Below are positions 25,659 to 34,193 of a DNA stretch of 64,000 nt, in pieces. The translations under genes were made by a program, and so were the position numbers. Numbering within the stretch: the first letter of the stretch is position 1; every line of letters starts with the position of its first letter. This DNA comes from VAZQ01 sp963725065 (GTDB lineage: Bacteria > Pseudomonadota > Alphaproteobacteria > Rhizobiales > Xanthobacteraceae). Location of the stretch: NCBI GenBank assembly GCA_963725065.1, contig CAVRXD010000055.1:29121-93120 (forward strand), given 5' to 3'. A model generated the notes under the pieces. The model worked only from the letters and a program-made list of their open reading frames with translations, had not been told where the DNA came from and searched no databases.

Positions 25659-26606
25659 TCACTGCCGCGGGATGACCTCGCCGATGGCGCCGGCATCGTG
25701 GGCGGAGAAGAACAGCCGCCCGTCGGGACTGGCGATGATGGCGCGCGCGCCGCAGTTCCCGCCCGCGATCGCGTATTCCCCGATGACCGTGCCGTCGGGC
25801 GCCATGCGGCCGATCTTGTTGGAAAAATTCTCGGTGAACCAGAGGTCGCCGTCGGGCGCCACGGTGACGCCGCGCAGCGAGGCGTCCGGCGTCTTCACCG
25901 GCCATTCGGTGACGCGGCCCTGCGCGTCGATGCGCCCGAGCGCGTTGGCCTTGGTCTCCACGAACCAGATGCTGCCGTCGGGATGCGTGACCATGGCGCG
26001 CGGTTCGCAGTTCGGCGTCGGAAGCGGGTATTCGGTGACCTTGCCGTCCATGCTGATGCGGCCGATCTGTCCCGCTTCGTATTCGCTGAACCAGAGATCG
26101 CCGTCGCGCACCACCAGCGAGAGCGGCCGGCAGCCCGGTGTGAGCCCGTCGGAGAATTCCGTCACGGTGCCGCTTGGCGTGATCCGGCCGAGACGACTGA
26201 GGTGGGCTTCGGAGAACCAGACATTCCCGTCCGGGCCCGCGACGATGCCGTCCGGTCCGGCGCCGGCGGTGAGAACCGGAAATTCGGTGATCGCGCCTGC
26301 CGTGGTGATGCGACCGATCCGGTTGCCGGCGTTCTCGCAGAACCACAACGCGCCGTCGGCCGCCGACGTGATCCCGATCGGCCGGCTGTCCGGCGTCGGG
26401 GTATCGAATTCGACGAAGCTGCCATTGCCGGGATTCATCCGCCCGATCTTGGATGTGCCGCTCTCGCAGAACCAGAGCTGCTGGTCCGGACCGAACACGA
26501 TGATGTACGGCTTGCTGTCCGCCGTCGGAATCGGATGCAGGATGATCTCGACCTCCGCATGAGCCGACCTCTCGAGACGGGACGAGGCTGCACGATTCGT
26601 TGTCAT
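25659..26606 (-). CDS. Virginiamycin B lyase (Vgb)-like beta-propeller protein
   Basis: A 315-residue propeller made of about seven repeats of roughly 42 residues, each with the pattern G-P-D-G-x-(V/L)-W-F-x-E followed by x-G-R-I (GPDGNVWFSEAHLSRLGRI, APDGDLWFTENFSNKIGRM). This repeat is that of streptogramin B lyase Vgb and related NHL-like proteins. Most relatives are not antibiotic-inactivating enzymes, so calling it a resistance gene would be unsafe. No signal peptide, so cytoplasmic. It shares a strand with, and follows, the amidohydrolase gene 29 bp away, suggesting one transcript. Confidence 0.82.
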   Translation of the reverse strand: MTTNRAASSRLERSAHAEVEIILHPIPTADSKPYIIVFGPDQQLWFCESGTSKIGRMNPGNGSFVEFDTPTPDSRPIGITSAADGALWFCENAGNRIGRITTAGAITEFPVLTAGAGPDGIVAGPDGNVWFSEAHLSRLGRITPSGTVTEFSDGLTPGCRPLSLVVRDGDLWFSEYEAGQIGRISMDGKVTEYPLPTPNCEPRAMVTHPDGSIWFVETKANALGRIDAQGRVTEWPVKTPDASLRGVTVAPDGDLWFTENFSNKIGRMAPDGTVIGEYAIAGGNCGARAIIASPDGRLFFSAHDAGAIGEVIPRQ

Positions 26607-26635
26607 CGCTGATGTTCTCCCGCGTGGCGCAACGA

Positions 26636-27709
26636 TCAGATGGAAATGCCGAACAGCCGCGCGGCATTGGTGCCGAGAATCGCGTCCTGCTCCTTCTTGC
26701 CGATCTTCCGGGCGCGGCGGACATAATCGACCGGTTTCTTCTCCGCGAACGGATAGTCGGAGGCGAGCATGATGTGGCTCGCCGGGACCTTGGTCACCAG
26801 GAATTCCAGCATGTCGGGATTGAACAGCACGCTGTCGTAGAAGAAGCGCGGCAGGTAGCTGCTGAAATCGCCCTTGAGCTGCGGCGCCCGGCCGTAGCGA
26901 TACTCGTTGTCGTGCCGGCCGGCATAGAACGGCAGATAGCCGCCGCCGTGCGCGACCATGATCTTGAGCTTGGGGAACTGGTCCATCACGCCTTCATAGA
27001 TCAGCGACGAGAGCGCGTAGGCCTCTTCCAGCGGCTGACCGACGGTGATCATCAGGCGGTTGCGCAGCATGCGCTGCTCGGTACTGCCGGCGGGATGGAT
27101 GAAGATCACGGCGCCGACCTGTTCGGCCTTGGCCCAGAACGGCCGCAGCCGCTCGTCGCCGAGCTCGATGCCGTTCACGTGCGATGAAATGATGACGCCG
27201 CGCAGGCCGAGGTCGCGCACGCAGCGTTCGAGCTCCGCGGCCGCCAGCGCCACCTCGTGCAGCGGCAGCGAGCCGAGCCCGACCAGCCGGTCCGGATGCT
27301 TCGCCACCGCTTCGGCGACGCGATCGTTGCCGAGACGATCCAGGGCGATGGCGTCGTCCGCCGCCATCCCGTAGGTGCATTGCTGCATGATGCTGGGGCT
27401 GATCACCTGGATGTCGACGCCGGTCGCATCCATCTCCTTGAGCCGCAGCTCCACTTCGGTCATGCGCTTGTACAGCGGCTCGGGGACGCCGCCCGGGCCC
27501 GCGACCGCGCGCGAATACTGCGACTGGTCGTAGGTGCGCTTCACCACCTCGGGTACGAGCACATGGGCGTGCACGTCGATGACAACAGGCTTGGGGGCAG
27601 GGCCCTTCGATCGCGCCGCCTTGACTTGCTTGCGCGCAGGCTTGCTCGCCTTGGCGGGAGCCGGCCGCTTGGCTGCGCGAAGCTTGCGCCGCTTGGCTGA
27701 TTTCACCAT
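26636..27709 (-). CDS. Amidohydrolase family protein (ACMSD-like) with a basic N-terminal tail
   Basis: A 357-residue amidohydrolase of the decarboxylase subfamily related to aminocarboxymuconate-semialdehyde decarboxylase. The metal site starts with VIDVHAHV; later markers are QVISPSIMQQCTYG, VFIHPAG-type sequence (AVIFIHPAGS), MVAHGGGYLPFYAGR and MLASDYPFAEKK, giving the His and Asp ligands. Unusually about 38 residues rich in Lys, Arg, Ala and Pro precede the barrel (KRRKLRAAKRPAPAKASKPA), resembling histone-H1-like tails. It could bind nucleic acid or be a low-complexity extension; the true start may be internal but no good ATG exists before VIDVHAHV. Confidence 0.87.
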   Translation of the reverse strand: MVKSAKRRKLRAAKRPAPAKASKPARKQVKAARSKGPAPKPVVIDVHAHVLVPEVVKRTYDQSQYSRAVAGPGGVPEPLYKRMTEVELRLKEMDATGVDIQVISPSIMQQCTYGMAADDAIALDRLGNDRVAEAVAKHPDRLVGLGSLPLHEVALAAAELERCVRDLGLRGVIISSHVNGIELGDERLRPFWAKAEQVGAVIFIHPAGSTEQRMLRNRLMITVGQPLEEAYALSSLIYEGVMDQFPKLKIMVAHGGGYLPFYAGRHDNEYRYGRAPQLKGDFSSYLPRFFYDSVLFNPDMLEFLVTKVPASHIMLASDYPFAEKKPVDYVRRARKIGKKEQDAILGTNAARLFGISI

Positions 27710-27837
27710 GAACGAAAGGTCCTCCTCGGCTGCGGCGGCTGCGGGCGCTTGGGCCGCGATGGTTATAGCAGCCGCGGGAGCCAGCTAGTCAAACCTGAGG
27801 ATTGCAGGGATGATAACCGGCAATGGAATAAGAAACC

Positions 27838-27843
27838 GGGAGG
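27838..27843 (+). promoter_or_regulatory. Shine-Dalgarno GGGAGG deciding a GTG start
   Basis: GGGAGG followed by 7 bases (tcgcccc) and GTG at 27851. It supports a GTG start for the Bug protein, giving the signal peptide directly; earlier in-frame starts would add about 34 residues of non-signal sequence. Confidence 0.6.
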
Positions 27844-27850
27844 TCGCCCC

Positions 27851-28831
27851 GTGCTTGCCCTGCGTCATGTTCTTTGCGCGCTCGCACTGATCGGCGCTGC
27901 TGCGAGCGCCGCCGGTCGCGTCGAGGCGCAAACCTATCCCGACCGGCTGATCAAGATGGTGGTGCCCTATCCGGCCGGAGGCCCGATCGACATCACGGCG
28001 CGGCTTGTGGTTCAGCGCCTGGGGCCAATCCTTGGGCAGACCGTGATCATCGAGAATCGCGGCGGCGCCGGCGGGGCGCTCGGCACCAAGGCCGTCGCCG
28101 CCGCCGAGCCCGATGGCTACACGCTGCTGTTCGGCAATGCGAGCGCGCTGGTGGTGGGCCCGGCGGTCTATCGCTTCCGCGATTACGACACGATCAAGCA
28201 GTTCACGCCCGTCGCCAAGGTCACCGAAGGCTACGAGGTGCTGGTGGTGGCGCCCGACTTCCCGGCGAAGAACGTCCAGGAGCTTGTCGCCTACGCCAAG
28301 GCCAATCCCGGCAAGCTCAACTTCGGCTCCATGGGCTACGGCAACCTCACCCATCTCGCGGGTGAGCTGTTCAAGCTGCAGACCGGGACCGATTTTACCC
28401 ACGTCCCCTACAAGGGATCGCCCGAGGCCGTCGCCGGGATCGTCACCGGTCAGGTGCATATCCTGTTCGGAGAGGTTGCAGGTCTCCTGCCGCTGGTGCG
28501 CGAGGGCAAGATCCGCGGGCTCGGGGTCGCGAGCGTGGGCCGCAACGCGCTCGCGCCCGAGCTGCCGACCATGATCGAAGGCGGACTGCCCGACTTCGTC
28601 GCACTTACATTTACCGGCGTGGTGGCGCCGGCGGGCACGCCGGCGAGCATCGTCAACAAGCTCAACGCCGCGATCAACGAAAGCCTCAAGCCTCCCGAAG
28701 TCGTGGCGGCCCTGGGCAAGCTCGGCGCCGAGGTGCGGACGGGATCGGCAGCCGAGTTCGGGACGTTTCTCGCGAAAGAGCGGGATTTGTGGGTCGACGT
28801 GGTCACGCGCACCGGAATCAAGGCGGAGTGA
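27851..28831 (+). CDS. Bug/TctC family solute-binding protein
   Basis: A 326-residue Bug protein. Start taken at GTG 27851, behind a GGGAGG site, which places the signal peptide (LALRHVLCALALIGAAASAAG, shortened) at the very N-terminus with cleavage near VEA-QTY. Family motifs: YPDRLIKMVVPYPAGGPIDI, GQTVIIENRGGAGGALGTK, YAKANPGKLNFGSMG and TFTGVVAPAGTPASIV. The binding-loop region differs from the Bug gene at 8.5 kb, so the ligand is probably different. It is convergent with the CocE/NonD gene and divergent from the amidohydrolase. No TctAB genes nearby. Confidence 0.92.
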   Translation: MLALRHVLCALALIGAAASAAGRVEAQTYPDRLIKMVVPYPAGGPIDITARLVVQRLGPILGQTVIIENRGGAGGALGTKAVAAAEPDGYTLLFGNASALVVGPAVYRFRDYDTIKQFTPVAKVTEGYEVLVVAPDFPAKNVQELVAYAKANPGKLNFGSMGYGNLTHLAGELFKLQTGTDFTHVPYKGSPEAVAGIVTGQVHILFGEVAGLLPLVREGKIRGLGVASVGRNALAPELPTMIEGGLPDFVALTFTGVVAPAGTPASIVNKLNAAINESLKPPEVVAALGKLGAEVRTGSAAEFGTFLAKERDLWVDVVTRTGIKAE

Positions 28832-28855
28832 CAGCAGCGCGCCTGTCCTCCACTC

Positions 28856-28939
28856 GTCATGCCCGGGCTTGACCCGGGCATCCATCGAGAAACGCTTCGA
28901 TCGAAGAGGATGGATTGCCGGGTCAAGCCCGGCAATGAC
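28856..28939. repeat. Intergenic inverted repeat (GTCATGCCCGGGC family)
   Basis: An 84-bp palindrome: gtcatgcccgggcttgaccc at the left pairs with gggtcaagcccggcaatgac at the right, with further pairing catccatc / gatggat. The terminal arm mismatch (cgggc/cggc) is small. It sits between two convergent genes. A half copy of the same right arm (cgggtcaagccggacaatgac) is at about 2550-2569. Confidence 0.75.
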
Positions 28940-28982
28940 GGGTTGGTGGGCGCTCGCTTGGCCGGGACACGCGCGCGGCGGA

Positions 28983-30656
28983 CTATTTCGGCGGAATGAC
29001 CGGCACCAGCAGATAGGATTCCTTGTCGCCGCCGGAATAGATGGTGTTGTCACCGACATTGTAGTCGGCGTGGTAATGCGTGTAGGGGGCGCTGCCGATG
29101 CCGTCGCGTGGCTGGATGTCGAGGCGGATGCGATGGCCTTTCTTGAACACCATCGACGTCGGCCAGATCTCCACCTGCACCTCGACGATCTCGTTCGGTT
29201 TGAGCCATTGCCGCCGCAGGTGCTTGTGATAGGGGCGATAGGGCAGCGACAAATCCGGATCGAGCTCGCGATGCGAGACCCGCAGCCAGCCCTTCGCCAC
29301 CGGCACCGGCTGTCCCTGCTGCCCGACTTCCAGGACGTCCTTGCCGTCGGGGTCGATGTTGCGCAGCGTGAGCAGCAAATCCATGTCCTCGGTCGTGCTC
29401 GAGACCCAGAGCTGGGCCGCCACCGGACCGGTGATTTCGGTATCCTCCGTCAGTGGCGGCGTGACCAACGAGATCCCGGCCGGCGCGGCCGAAGCGTGCC
29501 CGCCGTGTGACGCGGTGCTGGCGGGATAGGTGCGGCTCGCGGCGGTCGGAGATTTTGTTTTCGCCAGGGTGCCGGCGATGCCCGTTCCCTCGGCGCCGTC
29601 GGGCTTCGACAAATCGAGATGCAATTTGGTCCACTGCGTGCGCGCGATCGGCCACTCGTTCTCGTGGCGGAAATGGTATTCGCCATGGCCGGTGCGGATG
29701 GCGAGCTTGACCGGCGGCTCCTGCATCACGCCGTTGTCGATGTCCTTGAGCCAGTAATCGAAGAAGCGGAGCTGGTCGCGCCGGCCGTCCTCGCTGTAGA
29801 ACGGATGGTAATGCGTGCCGCAGTGGATGCGCAGCTTCTTGTTCTTCGATGCGGCGCGCACATAGCCCTCGGTCGCCCCGCGCAGGTGCAGTCCCATTCC
29901 GGACCAGTTGCCGACCGCCCACATCGGCAGATCGATCTGGTCCCATTGCGCCTGCTGGCTCTTGAACATGCCGCTGTCGAGGCTGTTGCGCATGAACCGC
30001 CACAGCACGTTGTCCTGAAAGGTGTCGGGATTGTTCTCGTAGGCGCGACCGAGCATGTGATGCGCCATGTGGGTGGTAAACCAGCTGACGATGAAGCCGG
30101 AGCCGAAAATGCCGCCGTGATAGAGGATGTCGCGGTACTGATCGGCGGCGCCCTCCCACGGCACGATGCATGTGAGCGACGGCGGCTTGAGATTGGCCAC
30201 CCACCACTGCGTGCGGGCGAAGAACGAGATGCCGATGGTGGCGACGCGGCCGTTGCTCCAGGGCTGGTGGCCGGCCCACTCGATCGCGTCGTAGAAGTCG
30301 ATCGCCTCCTGCGGCGAATACAGCACGGACTGCCCCGGTGACTTGCCGGAGCCGCGCTCGTCGACGCGTACGCAGCAATAGCCGCGCGGCACCCACCATT
30401 CCGGATTGACAGTCTCCCAGTTCATGTAGGGATTGGGCTTCTCCTCCAGGTCGTCCGGCGGCACCCAGAGCTTGTCCTTCTGGTAGATGCCCATGTTGAT
30501 CAGCACGGGAAAATGCCCGTCGCCTTCCGGCCGGAAGACGTCGGCCTTGAGCCTGGCGCCGTCCCGCATCGGGATGTCGACGTCCTTCTCGAGCGTCATC
30601 TTGTATGTCGGCTCGGACGGCTTGGTCTGCTTGCGCGTCGCGACTTGCTCTTGCAC
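28983..30656 (-). CDS. CocE/NonD family acyl hydrolase
   Basis: A 557-residue alpha/beta hydrolase of the cocaine-esterase/X-Pro dipeptidyl-peptidase type. The N-terminal hydrolase domain shows VPRGYCCVRVDERGSGKSPG and the nucleophile elbow VATIGISFFARTQWW (Ser in G-I-S), with a catalytic His near HYHPFYSEDG; a C-terminal jelly-roll domain begins about residue 380 (TGPVAAQLWVSSTTEDMDLL). No signal peptide, so cytoplasmic. GTG at 30656 is chosen because a strong ggggagg site precedes it. Members hydrolyse esters or amides of varied substrates; the physiological one is unknown. Confidence 0.87.
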   Translation of the reverse strand: MQEQVATRKQTKPSEPTYKMTLEKDVDIPMRDGARLKADVFRPEGDGHFPVLINMGIYQKDKLWVPPDDLEEKPNPYMNWETVNPEWWVPRGYCCVRVDERGSGKSPGQSVLYSPQEAIDFYDAIEWAGHQPWSNGRVATIGISFFARTQWWVANLKPPSLTCIVPWEGAADQYRDILYHGGIFGSGFIVSWFTTHMAHHMLGRAYENNPDTFQDNVLWRFMRNSLDSGMFKSQQAQWDQIDLPMWAVGNWSGMGLHLRGATEGYVRAASKNKKLRIHCGTHYHPFYSEDGRRDQLRFFDYWLKDIDNGVMQEPPVKLAIRTGHGEYHFRHENEWPIARTQWTKLHLDLSKPDGAEGTGIAGTLAKTKSPTAASRTYPASTASHGGHASAAPAGISLVTPPLTEDTEITGPVAAQLWVSSTTEDMDLLLTLRNIDPDGKDVLEVGQQGQPVPVAKGWLRVSHRELDPDLSLPYRPYHKHLRRQWLKPNEIVEVQVEIWPTSMVFKKGHRIRLDIQPRDGIGSAPYTHYHADYNVGDNTIYSGGDKESYLLVPVIPPK

Positions 30657-30746
30657 GATGCCTCCCCAACAGCTTTTGTTTTTCCACGATCGGCCGATCG
30701 CAGCCGACCGATTGATCGGGACGCTAGCAGAGGCCGCAACGCGCGG

Positions 30747-31871
30747 CTACGCGTGTCCCCATACCTCGCGCGCGGTCTCGACCACCAGGCGGAGCTTGGC
30801 GATTTCGCCCGCGACATCCATGGTGTTGCCGCCGATGCCGCTGGAAAAACCGCATTGCGGGCTCAGTGCGAGCTGCTCCAGCGGCGCATGCTTCGACGCC
30901 TCGTCGATCCGGCGCTTGAGCTCGTCCTTGGATTCGAGCTTGCCGCTCTTGGTGGTGACCAGGCCGAGCACCGCGACCTTGCCCTTGGGCAGAAAGCGCA
31001 GCGGCTCGAAACCGCCGGCGCGCGTGCTGTCGTATTCGAGGAAGTAGCCGTCGACATCGATCTCGTTGAAGATCAGCTCGGCGATCGGCTCGTAGCTGCC
31101 CTCCGCCACCCAGGCGCCGGCGAAATTGCCGCGGCACAGATGCATGCAGACCGTCATGTCCTGCGGACGGCCTTTGATCGTGTCGTTGAGCAGCCGCGCA
31201 TAGGTCTGCGGCAGCGTCGCCGGATCTTCGCCGATATTGGCGACCTGCCTGCGCAGGTCCGGATCGCAGAGATAGGCGAGATTGACCTCGTCGATCTGCA
31301 GATAGCGGCAACCGGCCGCGGCGAGGTCGCCGATCTCCTCGCGGTAGAGACGGCTGAGATCGTCGTAGAATTCGGCGATGTCGGGATATGCGTCGGCATC
31401 GATCGCTTCACGTCCGCCGCGGAAGTGCATCACGGTCGGCGATGGCAGCGTGATCTTCGGCGTCGCGCGTGCAATCGACGCCAGAAACTTGAAATCGTCG
31501 ACAAAAATTCCGCCGCCGTTCGGACGCGCGAGCTTGCCGGTCACCTGCATGGTCGGCGGGCTGTGCAGGCGGTCGCCGTCGGCGGAATGAAAACGCACGG
31601 TGAGCTTCGACGGCATCATCCGCACGTTCTCGAATTTCAGCATGAAATCCCGGTGCCAGGAATGACGGTTGTACTCGCCGTCGGTGACGAGCTTCAGCCC
31701 CAGCTCCTCCTGCATGCGGACCACGTCGCGGATCGCGGCCTGCTGGATGCGCCTGAGCTCGGCCTCCGGGATCGCCTTTTGCTCCGCCTGCTCCCGCGCC
31801 TTGATCAGCGTGTCGGGCCGGATCAGGCTGCCCACATGGTCGGCGCGATAAGGCGGCTTGGTGCGTTGCAT
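30747..31871 (-). CDS. MetE C-terminal-domain-like protein (cobalamin-independent methionine synthase family)
   Basis: A 374-residue single-barrel homologue of the C-terminal half of MetE. The N-terminal RADHVGSLIRP and the zinc-site region VCMHLCRGN (His/Cys), YLQIDEVNLAYL and LALSPQCGFSSG (Cys) are the family landmarks; the last cysteine and preceding ones would bind zinc and a thiol substrate. Without the N-terminal folate domain such short forms are thought to use other methyl donors or be methyltransferases for other thiols; it is not necessarily a methionine synthase. Start at ATG 31871 (MQRTKPPYRADH); a TTG at 31916 is also in frame. Confidence 0.86.
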   Translation of the reverse strand: MQRTKPPYRADHVGSLIRPDTLIKAREQAEQKAIPEAELRRIQQAAIRDVVRMQEELGLKLVTDGEYNRHSWHRDFMLKFENVRMMPSKLTVRFHSADGDRLHSPPTMQVTGKLARPNGGGIFVDDFKFLASIARATPKITLPSPTVMHFRGGREAIDADAYPDIAEFYDDLSRLYREEIGDLAAAGCRYLQIDEVNLAYLCDPDLRRQVANIGEDPATLPQTYARLLNDTIKGRPQDMTVCMHLCRGNFAGAWVAEGSYEPIAELIFNEIDVDGYFLEYDSTRAGGFEPLRFLPKGKVAVLGLVTTKSGKLESKDELKRRIDEASKHAPLEQLALSPQCGFSSGIGGNTMDVAGEIAKLRLVVETAREVWGHA

Positions 31872-31956
31872 TCTGACGGTCTCCGGGGCCGCAGCCCACT
31901 GATCGTGCGGCGTCAAACGATATCACAGCGCGGCCGGTCTCCTGTAGACTGTGGCC

Positions 31957-32033
31957 CTAGTGCGGTGGATTTGAAGTTCCTATCATTATAGCCGCGCGTT
32001 TGTGCAGGAACTTCAAATCCAAAACCGCACTAG
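31957..32033. repeat. Two-hairpin unit, type I element (plus orientation)
   Basis: A 77-bp palindrome, ends ctagtgcggt / accgcactag, inner arms gatttgaagttcct / aggaacttcaaatc, loop with atcattatagccgcgc. Matches the reverse complement of 21282-21360. Twelve bases (aatcatagattg) separate it from the type II element at 32046. Confidence 0.75.
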
Positions 32034-32045
32034 AATCATAGATTG

Positions 32046-32121
32046 CTAGTGTCCCTTTGATTCCGAAGTTCGCAAACGAGTGTGCCGCGCAATGATGCGA
32101 ACTTCGGAATCGGGACACTAG
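32046..32121. repeat. Two-hairpin unit, type II element (plus orientation)
   Basis: A 76-bp palindrome, ends ctagtgtccc / gggacactag, inner arms gattccgaagttcgca / tgcgaacttcggaatc, loop with gtgccgcgcaatga. Homologous to 21194-21269 and to the relic at 4299-4370. It occupies the gap between the divergent MetE-like and Bug genes. Confidence 0.75.
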
Positions 32122-32182
32122 CGTGTGCATGACGAACGTGCACAAAAGCAACGCCGCCGTTTTTCGGCGCGGGGAGGAAACG

Positions 32183-33178
32183 ATGATGAGGCGACATCGG
32201 CGCTCCGCCGTGGCTTGCATGCGTCTTGCCGCGTTGGTCCTTGCCGCTTGCGCGGCCGGGCCGGCGCAGGCGCAGACCGTCTATCCGGAACGGGTGATCA
32301 AGATGATCGTGCCGTCGCCGGCGGGAGGTCAGACCGACGTGATGGCGCGCCTGATGGCGCAGAAGATGCAGCAGGCGCTGGGGCAGAGCGTGATCATCGA
32401 AAATCGCGCCGGCGCCGGCGGCGCGCTCGGGGCGCGCACCGCGGCCGCCGCCGAACCCGACGGCTATACCTTGTTCTACGGCAACACCAGCACGCTGGCC
32501 GTGATTCCCGCGGTGTCGAAGAACGCGGGCTACGATCCGGTGAAGAACTACGCGCCGGTCGCAAGCGTGTCGGAAAGCTACATGATCCTGGTCGTGCATC
32601 CCTCATTCCCGGCCCGGACCATTCAGGAGTTTCTCGCTTACGCCAAGGCGAATCCCGGCAAGCTCAATTATGCCCATGCCGGCGCCGGCAACGTGACGCA
32701 TCTCACCGGCGAGATGTTCCGCACGCTCGCCGGCATCGACTTCGTCAACGTGCCGCACAAGGGTGGAAATGAATCGGTCCAGGGTGTCCTCGGCAACCAG
32801 GTCGACTTCGCGTTGGAAAGCCCGGTGATCCTGCTTCCGCTGATCAAGGAGGGAAAGGTGCGCGCGCTCGCGGTCACCAGTGCGAAGCGGCAGGCGGAGA
32901 TCGCCGATGTTCCGACCATGGTCGAGAGCGGAATCAACGGTTTCGTGGCGACGCTGCTGACCGGCGTCGTGGCGCCGGCGGGCACGCCGGGGCCGATCGT
33001 CGGCAAGCTCAACAGCGTGATCAACGAGACGTTGAAGTCGCCTGACATGAAGGACCTGGTCGGGCGCTTCGGCTCCGAGGCGCGCATCGGCACACCGCGG
33101 GAATTCGGCACGTTCCTGGCGGGCGAGACGCAAAAATGGGCCAATATTGCAAAGCAGGCGGGCGTGGCGCTGGACTGA
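32183..33178 (+). CDS. Bug/TctC family solute-binding protein
   Basis: A 331-residue Bug protein with signal peptide (about 31 residues, cleavage near AQA-QTV). The family core is complete: YPERVIKMIVPSPAGGQTDV, GQSVIIENRAGAGGALGART, YAKANPGKLNYAHAGAGNV, VADVPTMVES-type region (IADVPTMVESGIN) and TGVVAPAGTPGPIV. It is similar along its length to the Bug gene at 27851, suggesting an older duplication flanking the CocE and MetE-like genes. Start at ATG 32183 behind ggggagg; the adjacent ATG at 32186 is equally possible. It is followed after 43 bp by an MDR oxidoreductase. Confidence 0.92.
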   Translation: MMRRHRRSAVACMRLAALVLAACAAGPAQAQTVYPERVIKMIVPSPAGGQTDVMARLMAQKMQQALGQSVIIENRAGAGGALGARTAAAAEPDGYTLFYGNTSTLAVIPAVSKNAGYDPVKNYAPVASVSESYMILVVHPSFPARTIQEFLAYAKANPGKLNYAHAGAGNVTHLTGEMFRTLAGIDFVNVPHKGGNESVQGVLGNQVDFALESPVILLPLIKEGKVRALAVTSAKRQAEIADVPTMVESGINGFVATLLTGVVAPAGTPGPIVGKLNSVINETLKSPDMKDLVGRFGSEARIGTPREFGTFLAGETQKWANIAKQAGVALD

Positions 33179-33221
33179 CCCACGGCCACGACAGACGCGG
33201 GAAACAACGACGGAGCACGCG

Positions 33222-34193
33222 ATGAAGGCTGGCGTTGCAAGTGAAAACGGGATCGAAGTGCGCGACGTGCCGCAACCACGCCCGAAGCCCACCGAGGTGC
33301 TGGTGAAGGTGCGCGCCGCCAGCCTCAATCGCGCCGATCTCACGACCGCGCGTGGTCTTCCCCACGGCAGCCACGGCGGCGTCGGCGCGCCGGTCGGCAT
33401 CGACTGGGCGGGCGAGGTGGTCGAGGCCGGCGCCGACGTTCAAGGCGGCTTCAAGCCCGGCGACCGCGTGATGTGCTCGGGCACCGGCGGCTACGCCGAA
33501 TATGCCGTGAGCGACTGGGGGCGGGTGAACGCGATGCCTGCCGGCATGAGCTTCGAACAGGCGGCGACGTTGCCGGTCGCGCTCATCACCCTGCACAACG
33601 CGCTGATCACCGCCGGCCGACTGCGCGCCGGCGAAAGCGTGATGATCCAGGGCGCCAGCTCGGGCGTGGGACTGATGGGCTTGCAGATCGCCAAGCTCAT
33701 GGGCGCGAAGCTGGTGATCGGCACCTCCACCAACGACGCGCGCCGGGCGCGGCTGAAGGAGTTCGGTGCGGATCTCGCCATCGACACGCGCGATTCGGGT
33801 TGGCCCGACGCGGTGTTGAAGGCGACCGACGGCAAGGGGGTCAATCTCGTCGTCGACATGCTCTCCGGGCCGGTGGTCGCGCAGACCATGAAGGCAATGG
33901 CGCTCCTCGGCCGCATCGTCAATGTCGGCCGCCTCGCCGGCACCAAGGCCGAGTTCGACTTCGATCTGCACGCGTTGCGCCGCATCGACTATATCGGCGT
34001 GACCTTCCGCACCCGTACGCTCGACGAGGTGCGCGAGATCGGCCGCCGCATGCGCGCCGATCTGTGGGACGCAGTGACGGCGGGCAAGCTGACATTGCCG
34101 ATCGATCGCCGCTTCCCGCTCGATCAGGCGGTCGAAGCGCACGCGCATATGCGCGCGAACAAGCATTTCGGAAAGATCGTGCTCACGATGTGA
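33222..34193 (+). CDS. MDR superfamily oxidoreductase (quinone-oxidoreductase-like)
   Basis: A 323-residue medium-chain dehydrogenase/reductase. The N-terminal catalytic domain (VLVKVRAASLNRADLTTARG, GIDWAGEVVEAGADV) is of the quinone reductase/crotonyl-CoA reductase type; the nucleotide fold is recognised by IQGASSGVGLMGLQIAKLMG. Zinc-binding cysteines of alcohol dehydrogenases are not present, so it is a NADPH-dependent reductase of an activated double bond or quinone. Start at the ATG giving MKAGVASENGIEV. A 31-residue piece of a second copy, corresponding to RRIDYIGVTFRTRTLDEV and what follows, lies beyond the giant gene at 44.7 kb. Confidence 0.88.
   Translation: MKAGVASENGIEVRDVPQPRPKPTEVLVKVRAASLNRADLTTARGLPHGSHGGVGAPVGIDWAGEVVEAGADVQGGFKPGDRVMCSGTGGYAEYAVSDWGRVNAMPAGMSFEQAATLPVALITLHNALITAGRLRAGESVMIQGASSGVGLMGLQIAKLMGAKLVIGTSTNDARRARLKEFGADLAIDTRDSGWPDAVLKATDGKGVNLVVDMLSGPVVAQTMKAMALLGRIVNVGRLAGTKAEFDFDLHALRRIDYIGVTFRTRTLDEVREIGRRMRADLWDAVTAGKLTLPIDRRFPLDQAVEAHAHMRANKHFGKIVLTM

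Noticed and set aside
25659..26606. Streptogramin resistance gene
   Set aside because: Only the propeller repeat is shared with Vgb; the family is broad and no activity can be inferred.
33222..34193. Crotonyl-CoA carboxylase/reductase
   Set aside because: At 323 residues it is much shorter than Ccr and lacks its extra N-terminal region; a generic quinone-reductase-like MDR protein fits better.
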